Below, in pieces: positions 32,481 to 44,345 of a DNA stretch of 57,288 bases (the stretch's first letter is position 1; each line of letters starts with the position of its first letter). Both the position numbers and the translations under genes were made by a program. The DNA is from Larix sibirica. Lineage: Eukaryota; Streptophyta; Pinopsida; Pinales; Pinaceae. The notes beneath the pieces are model-generated. The model was not told where the DNA came from. It ran no database searches and saw nothing but the letters and a program-made list of their open reading frames with translations. Location: positions 1 through 57,288 of the forward strand of contig NWUY0304075090.1 of assembly GCA_004151065.3 (NCBI GenBank), given 5' to 3'.

Positions 32481-35400
32481 AAACAATTGTGGACATTCTA
32501 ATTGTCAATTTAATAGGTCAAAATAAATGGTGGAGTCTGAGCTTTAGACTGTTTATCCATATTCACAGTGTTGATGACAGATTTCTTTTTTATTTAAGCA
32601 TTTGGTTTGCTTTCACATTTTGGCAATGTTGCAGTTCCCATGCTTGTGCTCGCCAACGCTACTGCTCCCTGAGGTGGATTAGGTGGTTTGCTTAAATCCT
32701 TTAGTATAAGATTTCTTTCTTGGGGAAGGATTTGACAGAGATAATACATATAAATAAATGTATGCTTTTTTATTATTCATTTGTTCCAGCACATTCTATT
32801 CCATGGGAGGCAGAGGTGGATCTTGAGTCACTGTTTTATTTGGTTGAGCTCTGAGCCAATCCTTTCTAAGTGGATGGGTATAGTATACTACACATATTGC
32901 TTAATCATATATGGCAGTTATTCTAATAACAGAGCTCCTGTTTGTACTAATAACATATCCTTAATAAAGGATCATATAGCTCATGTTCAAATCATAGCAG
33001 TGTTACATAAGAGTAATAAAATAAATAGTACCACATAATACGTGTAAGCTTTATAAACTATGAGACCTTTATTATTGAAATACAAGAGACTCATAAGCTG
33101 TAATGAGCTATAACACTACTAGTTATATGTACAGTAAAGCAATGGTTTTCATAGTATTGATAACATGTACAAGCTCTACCTCGTGATTCAACCTCATTTG
33201 GTTCTATGATTTCCATATATGTTAGCAATACAAGCTCTATACGGATCCATAACTCCAACTATGAATGTTATACTTTATGTTAATCTCTGTACAATGACTC
33301 TTAGCTTCACCATATGACAGTATGTACATAAATTTATAAAATGATATACTCAAACCAAGCTCTTACATTGACTGCACCTATTGAGTCAGTGGAATCAATC
33401 ACAATGATGTTGCTATGTTTCCATAATATACACATAGAAGCTGATAAGCACCTTAAGCATTAGAGTTAGTATGCAGGTATAAAATAGGTCTGTATCACTC
33501 TTATCTTATCAATGGTGTTAAGACTAGTGTATATTGATCGTATAAGCATAATAAGGTGATATCAGTATTTACAGTATTAAAGTATTTACAGTATTACAGT
33601 TAACCTATTCAATATGGTAGTATATTCACCCTATTCGAACAGGTTTTATTACAGCTTACATTATGGAGATTGCTTTGATGAACCCTATCAGCTTGTATTA
33701 ATACATTACCTTATATGCCTAAGATAAGCAGTACAGTAACTTGAAAACTACGGCTTTCTTCATAATTAGTGATAAGGTTAGCTATGGTGTTACTAGGGTT
33801 ATATTAGTAAAAGGTATGTTTTTAAGAGCTCTGTGTTTCCATGAGTACGTAACATGCCTAATCAGTTAAGCTGAGCTTATAGTAGTGATTTAATATGATG
33901 GACTAGTGGTTCCAGCTTTCATTAGTCTTGAACCCATTGTTATAAGGAGTTAGCTCATTTTAGTTAACTAGGTAAGGTACAGTATTAACATAATCAATAC
34001 TAGTGAGCTTATACACTGTAGTTCCGTATTCTATGATCATAGTTATAGGTTACAAGAGTAATGGTTACTGCTTAGGATGTGATGTACGTTATTTCCATAA
34101 TATATTAAGGTGATATACCCTCCGCCTAAATTGTGCCAGTTAAAGTCTTAGATTCACTGATGGAATCTTATAGAATAAAGGGAATCAATGGGACTAGAGC
34201 TTCACATGGGGCAGAGCTTACTTAACAGACCAGTGATAGTAAGATACCCTTCTTGTAGCAAACGTATACATATCATAGGTAAAAGTACCACTCTTTCACC
34301 AGTAGCAATTTGAACCTAATTGAAACAGAGTAGTAAAGCCATAGTAGAGCTTTCTCCATATTACAGAGATCATGAGCTTCTACAAAGCTAAGATAGTGTA
34401 ACCAATACAGTACCAGCTTCAATAAGAGTGAATAGCAATGGTAAACATACTCCATTCGTACTAGTATATATAAGCAATATGAACACCACTATTAGTATAG
34501 GCTATAACTCTAACCCTTACCTATTGCACTCATTAAAGCTCCTGATTAGTAGTAAGAGCTTATACATGCTGCTTGCTCATTGATTAGTACAAGTCCATTG
34601 CATCATGTTCAATAAGGGTCATACAATAAAGCTCTCTTTTATTACCATTGTTTAGTGACTGATTCAATAAAGGTTAGTAATAGTTATAACTAATGAAGCT
34701 TGTACTTGATCAACCAATATGAATGGACTAGAAACATGGGGAACATAGACATATAGATATAAGGTATACGTGCTTCCTAAACTGATCCTTATCATTACTA
34801 GTTAGGTCAGTGTTTCCAGCTTTCATGAAACAGGTTAAGCTTATCCTATGTATTTGACCTAATTAAGGTGTGATTACTATCCATATCCTTATGAGCAAGA
34901 GGTAACTAGTGTAATCTCAATGTGCTTTGTAGATCATATGTGGTTTCATTACTCCATATACGTAATTACTGGAATACTTATATAGCTAACAAGGATAAGT
35001 AGCTGTATTTACCATATTAGTTAGGTTAGTACTGTTTCCATTATACTAATAAGGGTATGCTTTCCGTAATGACAAGCTTCATTGAATACATATAATACGT
35101 AACAGATAGGATTGTATTACATATAAAACAAGCTTAAGCAAAGATGCGTGATTACTTACTATCATGTAACAGTATAAGGTCATGCTTGTTAAAGCTCTTA
35201 GTACTAATCCACTCTATTTGCTTATGTTACAGTTTCCATATTAGGTTACTATGATTACACTCTCTATGAGTAATAAGTATCATTATCTATGCTCTTTCTT
35301 AGTAATAGTAAGATCAGCTTAGCTAACTCATGTACAGAGATTCTGGAAATAAGGTAGAGCTAATTTAAAGAACACAGCTATACTAGTAAGCATTTTACAC

Positions 35401-36500
35401 TACAGATTCATTAGTGATGATTACTATGATGATTACGTGAATAAGGAGAAGTAATACCAATAGCTAACGTGTTGCTGATATACTAAGTTTCATACAGGTG
35501 ATTACTGATCTAATGGGATTACAAGGGTATTTATAGAAGAGTAAGTCCATGATGTGTTGTTACTAAGTACTGATATGACAGTAAAGCTTACATGTCTCAT
35601 CTTATTAGCATGATGTTCTCACCAAATGATGTTGTCAGTTATTAGGTAAATACAGACCATTAGAAGCACTAGGTAAAGCATCATATACTGCATTAGATTG
35701 GTATACTATAAATTAATTATATAAGCTATATGTACATGTTTGCTTTAAACTAAGATGATTAAATGGTTCGAATCCCATTGATTTGATTCACTTATCCCTT
35801 AGATGAGCTATATGGACACGAGCTTGTACTAAGTATGAGTACTGGTTATGACTTAGCTTATTCAATATGGTTAAAGCTCTTGTTATGTTAAGCCCATTAT
35901 GTTGTTCAATGGTTATTATACTAATGTTTCATGTCATCACAGTGAATAGGATAGAATATTAAACTACATTACTATTCATAATACTGTGAACATGGCTTAG
36001 CTTAGTATATGTAACACCCAAATGTATATTATATAATACACGTGTTTGGTTTCGTGATAGCAGCTTAAACTCCATATACATAGGAATCACGTTGAACTTA
36101 CAGAACATTGAATACTATAGATACGTAATACATGTGATAAGGAATACTAATGGGTGCTGTAATACCCTTGTTATCTAAGATGGATACTCTAATTACCCCA
36201 ATAAGCTAATACCAGTAATAGGAGCTTATGATAAGTTATAAGGAGTGGAGTTATACACTTCATTATAAGGGCTCGAATATGGTGTATATACCCTTACATA
36301 ATAGTTATACAAATACACAGATATCTAACCTTTAACTAAGCTTGAACAAGTATGGATAGAAGTTACCTAATATAATCACTTTTATTACTCTATACAGGTT
36401 AGAACACCATGGTATTACTTCTATCATAGGTAGTGAACATAACACTGTGCTTTATTACCCTATGAGCTTGTATAGTAATAGGTAGTAGTAGATATGGCTG
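32481..36500. other. Four-kilobase AGCT-enriched, CpG-poor, AT-rich tract
   Basis: No gene or known element. AGCT occurs roughly 15 times per kb by eye, several-fold more than base composition predicts. It sits in recurring words such as CAAGCTCTA, GAGCTTATAC, AAAGCTCTT and TTCCAGCTTTCAT (33914 and 34813). GTAATA/TATTAC and TACAGTA words are also common. CpG is rare except in TACGTA. Frames are closed by many stops. At the left (32520-32695) a forward frame gives HFGNVAVPMLVLANATAP and looks protein-like but is unidentified. The texture differs from both the spacer and the retroelement islands. Confidence 0.5.
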
Positions 36501-38117
36501 CTATGGCGCGAGGTATGCTGGTGTTAGGTATCCCGGCTAGTCCTCAATAGTGGAACTAATAATCAACCCTATAGCGGAATCTAAATAACTGGTAAGTCTA
36601 TATAGTCTTTCTTTATTGCCCTAAGGCCATTAGATGGAACTTATTAATGCATATTGTTGGGGGACTAAGATAGTAACCTATTAAGGTGCCATAGATAGGA
36701 CTTAACTCCAAACTCCAAGGGTAGTTGGACTCATAAAAGTCGAAATAATCACATATATATAATATGATCAGACCTATCTCTGTCAGGCTAATAACGTAGA
36801 TATGCTAGTTAAGTCAAACTATATACCGGAAAGGTGGTGTCCAGGCTCCCAATTGACTATTGGCTGCTACAACCCCGCTGGCACTGCCCCTCTGACTAGA
36901 CCTTCCTATCTGACTTATAACTTATAGGCAGTGTACTCTTTCTAGCAATGACAACTAACTGTTTTTCAGCAATGTAAAACTGGCTATAAGGCTTAGGAGT
37001 GGTGGTCGGGACATGACAAGTAGGTTACAGCAGCATAGAGGTGGCCTATAATGGTTTTGGGGAAAGCGCTTGTATCAATTTAAAGGCTGGGCACGTAAGT
37101 ATAGTACAAGGAAAAGACATTCAAATATTTGTATTAAGACCATTTTCATTTTGATTCACTTAAGGTTGCACCAACCTTTACTATCCTAGGCTTATTATAT
37201 GTTCCAGTGCTTATCTATAGTATCCTCACTCAAATATGGTTTCATATTTCAATGTTTTAGGGCTTATATGAATATATTCGAGAGAAGAGTTAGCAGCTGC
37301 GTAGAGGACCTTGGAATAAGTATAATGTACTTGCCTGGATAGGTCATAATCTGGTACAACCCCGTTGAATAAAGGACTTGAAACTCGTTATAAGATAAGG
37401 GGGGAACCCGGAAGACGCTAATAATTCGTTTCGTTTCGGAGGTCCTACGGGCTCGTATCGTATAAATGAAGCAAGCAGGGTGGGTGAGAACAAGGACCTG
37501 TGGGTAACGAAGCTCATGATCTACTGACTTTCTTTGAGGGGAAGAAATTTAAGGCTCCTTTTATACTATTAGAATTAGAGAGGAGCGCAGCCACGCTTTC
37601 TTTTATGTCAGGCTTTATAGATGCATATGGAGATACGCAGCAACTCTATTTTGAAAAGGGCGTTATTAATTGCCTTGCCTATTAGCGGGAACCCCAATTT
37701 ACCTCATTCCCAAGGTAAGATCCTGATAGGACGTGGGTGGGGTTACAAGGACTGACTAGAGTGTGAAAAAGTGGAATGATTGGAGTACGTTTCCCGTGTG
37801 GTAAAGTGTGCTGTCCGGTTTGTAACTCACTAAATAGTTAGCATAAAGTGGGGGAGCGCTATAATGAGATACGGGGAATTGTCTTAAGCTTTTATATAAC
37901 TAACGAAAGTAGGTTAATCTTGGTGATTCCGGAGCTGTCTGGTTTGTCGGTAATAGGTTAGCAGTATTGTGATCGAAGTGTCCTCTGTCGTTGAGTCAGT
38001 CCTTTTTATCTTCCTTCAAATGGCCCAGAATGTCTTAATGTTCGTCGGGGCATAATAAGTTAGTTAAGGCCCTTCGGCGTTGTGTCTGATGTGTGTGCTT
38101 AGTTTAGTTCGGCAGAA
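36501..38117. other. CpG-normal spacer
   Basis: No gene recognised. 37500-37685 (+) is open for 61 codons and reads plausibly as protein (FFEGKKFKAPFILLELERSA, FIDAYGDTQQLYF), but I cannot assign it and it may be chance. Words from the 5-7-kb spacer (AGCAATG, CTGGCTATAAGG) recur at 36940-36990. Confidence 0.45.
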
Positions 38118-38510
38118 GCAGAAAGGGTTTTCAAAGGGGATATTTCTTCTTGACACTGTGATTTCAGCTTGGGAGGCTTTGGATTGTGCCCAAGATACTG
38201 GCCAGCAGTCTCCTTTCCTGGAAGAGATATTAGATAGATTTCGACAAAGCTTATGATCGAGTGGATTGGTCTTTCATTTCGGAGATAATGAACTGTCTGG
38301 GTTTTGGACCGAGGTATGTAGCCATGGTGAACACTCTCCTTGGCCTTTGTATCTATTAACAACGCTCTGTTTCTGTGGATTTCCCTTCATCGGTCCATTC
38401 GTAAGGGGTGCCCCCTGGCTCCCTATTTGTATGTTTTTACAGCGGATGCCCTGGGTTATTTGTTTGAGTCTGCTCGTATCCATGGTTAATAACAACTTCG
38501 CTATGTAATT
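38118..38510 (+). pseudogene. LINE reverse-transcriptase palm fragment
   Basis: Three RT blocks in order with two frame changes. 38118-38220 reads GFSKGIFLLDTVISAWEAL and DTGQQSPFLE. 38230-38340 reads DFDKAYDRVDWSFISEIM and LGFGPRYVAMVNTLL; its first Asp is the catalytic Asp of the LINE A motif. 38355-38505 reads SIRKGCPLAPYLYVFTADAL and LFESARIHG, the RQGCPL block that precedes the YxDD motif. YxDD itself is not included and recognisable sequence ends near 38510. This is a plant L1-type element. It covers a later part of RT than the 4.1-5.0-kb fragment and lies on the opposite strand, so it is a separate insertion. Confidence 0.9.
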
Positions 38511-39888
38511 TTGCACACCTCCTATTATATACGTAATAACTATATACGTAATAACTGAATTCATCATGTTAAATAGATTGGGCAAAAGAAGTCACTCAGT
38601 AGTAGTGAAGATGGGGTACGGTAATTGAAAAGGAAAAGGTCGAGTCACTTAAAGTATCTCACCTAAAAAGGACGAGGCAGTTTTCAATTTTCTCTTTTCC
38701 ACTTAGGATCAAACGAGTCATAATCGTACTTCACCCAGCGAGTCACTAATTGTATTTTTTCCAAAATGGGCGAGCCACTAAACGTACCTGACCTTTTTCC
38801 TCTTTATTTACCGCACCTTCGAATCAATTCACCTTTTTATTTACCAGCTAACTCCAAAATTGCATAATATCCTACTTACTTCAAAATAGAAGGCTTTAAA
38901 TATAGTAAATCCAAGGTCCTGAATTCGCCTGTATATCTGATGTATAGATTCTTAGAAGCCCGATGATAGAGCAAGGGGGTGGATAAAAAGCAAGGGTGGA
39001 TGTGGATTAAAAAAAAGCAGTTCGATATTTAGATTGATACTCAGAAGCAGGAAAAGCAAAGACAGGAGCACAACCTCGAGATTAAGAGCCTGATGCGAGG
39101 GTGCATCGTACAATAACATCATACGCAGATCTCACTAGGAATCACCATCATGAATGGACCAACATCACCTATTATAAGGTATTTAACCACTCGGAGCTCT
39201 TAGTGGAAATTACATAATATCCACAAAGGACCTATAGGAGCAGGTCAACTCTTTCAATTATAAGGAATAACGCCCAGCCATCCCTTTGCATTTTATGAAA
39301 GCTACTTAATTCTTAAATATTATGCTAGTGAATTTCTAATACTACTCCTAACAGTTTATATTATATTATATGGCATTTACCCTAATAAAGGAACGCTTTA
39401 GCTAACTATTTAGCATCCTAATCCACTTTATCTTACTCCATTATTGAACTTAGTGGTGTGACAAGCTCCTCAACCCAAGCATCCTAAAGTAAAGTACAAG
39501 CCTCCATGCAAGCAACCAAGTGCCCCTGCTCATGCTTTCCTAGGCCTTCTGTGCCCTTATAGCCCATAGTTTATAGAATCTGCTCGCCTTTAGGGTACAC
39601 TTGTTAAACAGGCTAGACTTTAATAGGCAGGATTATAGCTGGCTGTGTCTGCTCCTTTCCTCCCAATGCTTCCTTAGCCATCTGATCCTTCCACATAGCT
39701 GAAATGCTTGCTGTTTAAGCTTCTTGCTGCTCCTCAGGGTAATGCACCTTATCGTATAAATCTGAGAATATTTTGTCTTAGGGAATGCTTTTATAGGGCT
39801 TCTCTTTAGCATGGAGTTAGTTATACCCTCATCCGCCCTATAGAAAGCAGTTACATCGTCCTATAACGCTCTATAGAAACTCTCGGAA
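38511..39888. other. Spacer without recognisable genes
   Basis: TATATACGTAATAAC is duplicated at about 38525-38557. The rest shows no gene or strong repeat. Confidence 0.5.
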
Positions 39889-39968
39889 GTAATTCGTGGC
39901 AGGAAGTAGTAATTCGTGGCAGGAAGTAGTAATTCGTGGCAGGAAGTAGTAATTTGTGGCAGGAAGAA
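39889..39968 (+). repeat. 20-bp tandem array, 4 copies
   Basis: GTAATTCGTGGCAGGAAGTA is repeated four times head to tail; only the last unit carries changes (TTTGTGG, AAGAAA). Near-identity implies recent expansion. Confidence 0.95.
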
Positions 39969-40369
39969 AGTCGTGGGTGGGCATGGAATAAAGGCGAAGC
40001 CGTACCTAGATTCATGTATTTACCCGCCTCATGCCAGTTTATCTAGTCCAGTTTATTTAGTAACAAAAAGTGACGAAAGATTAACTCAATGGATCTGAGT
40101 ACCTGGATTCAAATGGCAATACAATGCATTTTTATGCGCCACAATTTCAGCGGTTTAGAACTCATCTCTGGATGGTTTACCCAGTCACTGCTCAGTTCTC
40201 GCTTTGAGTTAAGTAAGCGTCTCCTCTCCCCTATCGAGAGGCATTGGTACGGATGCTTATCCCTCCCTATTGAGTTTGTATGGACCTTACCGATCTCCCA
40301 CGCGCTGCTAACTTATATATTTTATAGGCAATTACCTATCAACCAATAGCAGTCTCACTGGTTGATCCA
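39969..40369. other. Spacer without recognisable genes
   Basis: Forward open frames (to 40098, and 40089-40349) overlap each other and resemble nothing known. Confidence 0.45.
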
Positions 40370-40940
40370 GCACCATCACCAGCAATAGAAGTAGAGGCCA
40401 AGGCTTAGGTTGGGACAGGAGCAGCACCAATGGCACCGGTACCACCAATACCAGTAATAGAGCCTTTTTTTCAGCTTCGATAACTCGGGTTAGAAGGGAG
40501 CTATGGCTCTATAAATTTCGCCAATAACTTGAACGAAAGAGAGTTTCCTTGCCCTCCCTTTGGTCAAGCAAGCCTTTCCTTATTAGGATTTGAAAATGAC
40601 GTTTAATGGGGTATGTACTATACCTTAGTGTGCTTGGCTTCTGTAGGAAAACCTATAAGTGTCCGGGCGATATATCTGTTGATCGGTTGAACCAGTACCA
40701 ACAATAGTAGATTCAGTCCTTGATCCAGCACTACTAGTATATCTTACAGGTAAATACCCAGCAGTATAAGCAAAGATAGAAGTTTAGCTATAAGTTGGTC
40801 CAGTAGTTTATCCAGTCGATGAACCAGATGATCCAGTAAATGAACCAGTCCCAGCAACAGAGATAAAGGCAGGTGCACTCCTTTCATTTCGAGATTGAAC
40901 AGCAGCAGTTGATCCAGTAGATACGCTACCTTTTCACTCG
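40370..40940 (+). repeat. Second GATCCAGT/GAACCAGT low-complexity tract, split by an AAGG-ended element
   Basis: Words such as GTTGATCCAGCACC, CCAGTAGTTTATCCAGTCGATGAACC and CAGTTGATCCAGTAGAT recur. One frame (about 40690-40930) reads as Pro/Val/Asp/Glu-rich sequence (VVYPVDEPDDPVNEPVPA) with stops TAA, TAG, TAA and TGA. The vocabulary is that of 27880-29060. The AAGG-ended element at 40547-40581 sits between the two halves. Confidence 0.55.
40547..40581 (-). mobile_element. AAGG-ended 35-bp element, reverse copy
   Basis: Near-exact reverse complement of the copy at 11911-11945 (CCTTGCCCTCCCTTTGGTCA...CCTT). Confidence 0.85.
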
Positions 40941-41100
40941 TAAATTTACCACTTATAAAGAAGGTGAGATTGATACAAGCTTTCCCCACATTGACAGGCC
41001 ACCTTTATAGAGGATAATTTCCCAGTGAAATACCAGGTTCACGTAGGAGAACTTGTTGATAGGCCGCCCTTTCACTAGCAAATTGACCAGTCGCTTACCA
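40925..41100 (+). repeat. Dispersed GATAGGCC(A/G)CC-CTTTCAC repeat family
   Basis: Two forms here: TACGCTACCTTTTCACTCGT at about 40920-40945, and GATAGGCCGCCCTTTCACTA at about 41058-41085 followed by GCAAATTGACCAGTCG. Reverse-complement relatives lie at about 55860-55885 and 55905-55940. Confidence 0.65.
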
Positions 41101-41204
41101 TCTCGCAGGAGTAGCTTTCATGATCGCATCCAGGGCTTCGACCATTAAGGTCACTCTTCAAGATGGGCGACGCATAAGGAAAGAATAGTTTACTTGGGGT
41201 GGGA

Positions 41205-41445
41205 GCAGGTGGTTTTTGCAATGCAGACTCGGTCTATGCCACTGGAGGAACAGGAGCTGCGGGAGCAGTTAACCGCTTGTCAAGGTCCTGCGTTTAAAGA
41301 GGTTCTGCGGAAGATTGATGTATTCTCGGGAGATAACCCGCTCATTCTTTGAAGGATCTAAGAATATAATCCAGCGTTTTAAGCTTTATTTCTCTCCGAA
41401 TCTGGTGGGTTCCACGGTGGGTAATCAGTTATTTGTTTGTTGAAG
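41205..41445 (+). pseudogene. Retroelement gag fragment
   Basis: From about 41218 a forward frame reads MQTRSMPLEEQELREQL, then FKEVLRKIDVFSGDNPL, ending in a stop near 41350. After a frame change 41365-41440 continues IIQRFKLYFSPNLVGSTVG. The F-S-G-D-N-P segment is the typical entry to a retrotransposon gag capsid domain. Nothing downstream resembles zinc knuckle or pol, and no LTR adjoins. It is a small isolated insert in CpG-normal spacer. Gag is likely; the family is unknown. Confidence 0.55.
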
Positions 41446-42660
41446 AGAGGAACGGGCGGCGGGTGGAGGCTCATAACTACGAAGTGAAAATAATAAAATA
41501 AGAAAAAGTCGGGCATTCTTTGTTATACCACACTTGGTCGTTGAACCAGCACCTAATTAGTAATCCTACGAAGTTGATTTATCTGATGATGGGCCCCCAT
41601 TAACTCCTATTTCTTGGTGCAAGTATTGGGAATTGTGAATGAACCGGCACGGTCCTTCCCACTCGCCGATAACGATGGGTTACCAATTGTATCTCATTTA
41701 TTATTTAGGATCCCTTTTGTAAGTAACCTTATCCTCTCATGTCACCTGAGTCAGGTAGGTAGCTTTATTCCCGATCTGCCAGCAAGCAGCTTACCCAATC
41801 AATGAGTGCTAATATTTATTGTCACAAAGCAATCAAAATCTCGGCGGTACCAAACATATTTTATAAAGTTAGCACTCGCCAGGACATACAAGTAAGTAAA
41901 TTCCACCGGGAAAACTGGGCGGGCGCTTGATTCAAGGAATGACGGAATGATTCTGCCTAACTAATACCTCTTTCGTTTTTCCTTAACTTAATGGATAGGA
42001 ACGGAATGACGCAGATTAAGACGTACGAAAGTTGGGTCAATTTCCTGGTTAGTTCTTTCATTAGATAAAGGCAACATTGGCCCTATCTGCTATGTGCTGG
42101 CCGAATCAAAATGATTGATTTGCAGTGCGCTGGCTGAATCGATTGCGCGTGAACAAACTAGGGAAGGACTGGGTTGGAAACATAAAAAAATTATTACTAC
42201 GATCAAGAACAAGAAATTTTACTTGGTTTGGTTGTAGTAATTTTATTTTATCTCTTATGGGGTTTATATATTGCTCAAGGCTGCTTATCCAAATATTATT
42301 ATTATTTTCTTTTTTGATTTTCCCTATTCAATTTATTTCGGGCAAGAACATAAATGAAAAACACCGGAAAAGAACCAAAGAAGTGTGGTTTTTTATAAAC
42401 TAAGTGTAGTTAAAAAAGTGTGGTTTTTTTATGTCTGAGTCTACGGCTCCAGAAGCGCAGGCATCAACTCTTGTTCTTATTTTTTTGTCATTATTTTTAT
42501 TTGATTGATTCAAGTGTCCTCTTTATGAAATATAATTCTACTAGCATTCGTCGTAAAACAAATCTCCTCATTTGGAAGTACAGGCACTTTTTTATAATTT
42601 CATTAAAAAAGATTAGAAGTAAAGTGTTCACTTTTTGAGATGATTTGGTAGGCTGACTAG
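41446..42660. other. Spacer with unassigned open frames
   Basis: Forward frames 42125-42403 (92 codons) and 42420-42638 (72 codons) are Phe/Leu/Lys-rich and T-rich in DNA. AAGTGTGGTTTTTTTA is duplicated at about 42380-42430. I found no match to mitochondrial or plastid genes, so I do not call them genes. Confidence 0.45.
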
Positions 42661-44345
42661 GTGATTTGGGATGAAAATGAAAAAATTAATTGATTAAACT
42701 TTCCACTCAATTGGCTAACATATGCAGAGGAATTTGAACCAACCATGCGATCAACATGGAGTCCTAACGCAGGATGTGAACCATCGGTCGATGGTCAAGG
42801 AGCATGTGATATAATGTTATACAACATCCCAGATTGACAATAGATCAGGTCAAGATGTTGGGCATGCCAAATGGCTTGTTCCTCAGTAACCACCCCTTAC
42901 ATAGCAATGTTCTTGGCAATGGTGGAGAACAAGGATTTGTTAAACCAATCAGCTAACAATCTATCATGAATGGGAACTTTAATGAGTCATTGACGATGCT
43001 GCCACTCGTGAATATGGTTACTTATATTGTAGTGATGTTTTGATGCAAGGATGTAAACAACTTAGTTCTTGTCTCATAACGGATTGGCAATTTCAAATGA
43101 AATAGAAACGCCATCGCCAGAGCTGTTAATTTATTAAATGAGACCGTAGGAAACTCTATGAACCACTTAGATGCATCTCCAGTCAAGGTTCTAGGAAAAA
43201 GATGTAGCCAAACACTTTCATACAACATAGAATTGGATACACACCAGAGATGAAACGTGGTTATATGAGTGGTTTAATCTTCTCCCAGTTTTCCATCGAA
43301 CTTGGGAATGTCTGTAGTAAACTTGACAGGGACTGCCAGCCATGAAGGGTTGTGTTGGATGGGGTCATTCATAAGACATGACAAATCCAGAAACTCAAGA
43401 GTCACAATAAAAGGAAACTACGTGTTTTCAAATGAATTCTAGTAAAGAGGTAATGGCATGTTAATACTAGAAAGGGTGAAAACTCCCCCCATATATGGGA
43501 TAATAGAAGTATAGGGGTTTTGGAAGGCATATGGACTTCCAAAAAAAGGGATGTTCCTAGGAAAATGATTTCCCCCTGGCATAAAACAACCCCTAGGGAT
43601 CAAAGGATTCATAGGAGGATAAGTACCCCCTGGAAATGGAAACACACTTGGAGTAGGGTTGCCCCTAGGAAACTAGGCTCTACCAGAAGCAGAATTTCCC
43701 CCATACATAGGAACAGAACCAAACCCCATGGCTGCATTCCAACCATATGGAAACCGAGTGCTAGGGACAACTGAACTACCCATGGGAACGCTAGAAATGA
43801 GAAGAGACCCACTACTAGCAGTAGACGTGGGATTATGTCCAGCACCGAAAAGAAATCTGGATGTGGACGGTTGTGAAGATGCAATGGACTATGAGACACT
43901 AGGCTGAGACACGAAAGGAAATTTGAAAACTTGTGGCATTCCCTAGAGTTAAGTTGAGGAAGTGACAGGGGCAACAAATGGCACAACGGTTCTGCTTGTT
44001 GATGACACCAGGGAAATCATAGGGGCTCCACTCAGGGAAGCAGGTGAAGATGGAATAGGTGATGTTGCAGCTGATTAGGCACTGACACTTGACATGGCTA
44101 TTGGATGAATAAAAAAGGGAAAGACACACCAAAACTAGATTGCACTTCACTAACAACGGGGTCGAAAGGATCGATCATACGGGGGCTAAAGTTTCGGACT
44201 GGACTTTTGTTTATAACATCTACTTCAACAGGACTAATGAAATTTGATTGACTCTCAGCATCTATTGGGAAAGTGTCTTCCAAAATTGGAGACAAACAAC
44301 ATCGGATAAGAAATGGCTCCTCTTTTCATTAATGAATCCCATTGA
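42661..44345 (-). pseudogene. Ty3/gypsy gag, long reverse-strand fossil
   Basis: Reading from about 44340 leftward. The start is Met-rich and acidic (44295-44100). A Pro/Gly/Ser-rich linker follows (43800-43440, e.g. FPRGNPTPSVFPFPGGTYPP and GSPYAFQNPYTS). The capsid domain begins at about 43320 with KFTTDIPKFDGKLGED and THITTFHLWC, the F-D-G-K start of plant gag domains. It continues 43228-43022 with LFPRTLTGDASKWFIEFP and LAMAFLFHLKLPIRYETRTK. Stops are few and the frame holds for long runs. The zinc-knuckle end is not found. CpG is depleted. It probably belongs to the same class of element as the protease fragment at 56.3-57.2 kb, but the order shows they are not one copy. Confidence 0.85.

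Noticed and set aside
35764-35784. GGTTCGAATCCCATT, a T-arm-like word in the AGCT tract
   Set aside because: The loop is one base too long and no other tRNA arm is found nearby.
37500-37685. 61-codon frame with plausible protein sequence
   Set aside because: No family, no ATG (starts at GTG), and short enough to be chance; mentioned only within the spacer entry.
39889-39968. CRISPR-like array
   Set aside because: The 20-bp units are directly adjacent with no spacers; it is a plain tandem repeat.
42125-42638. Two Phe/Leu/Lys-rich frames that might be a mitochondrial membrane protein
   Set aside because: Composition follows the T-rich DNA and no match to known mitochondrial or plastid genes was seen.
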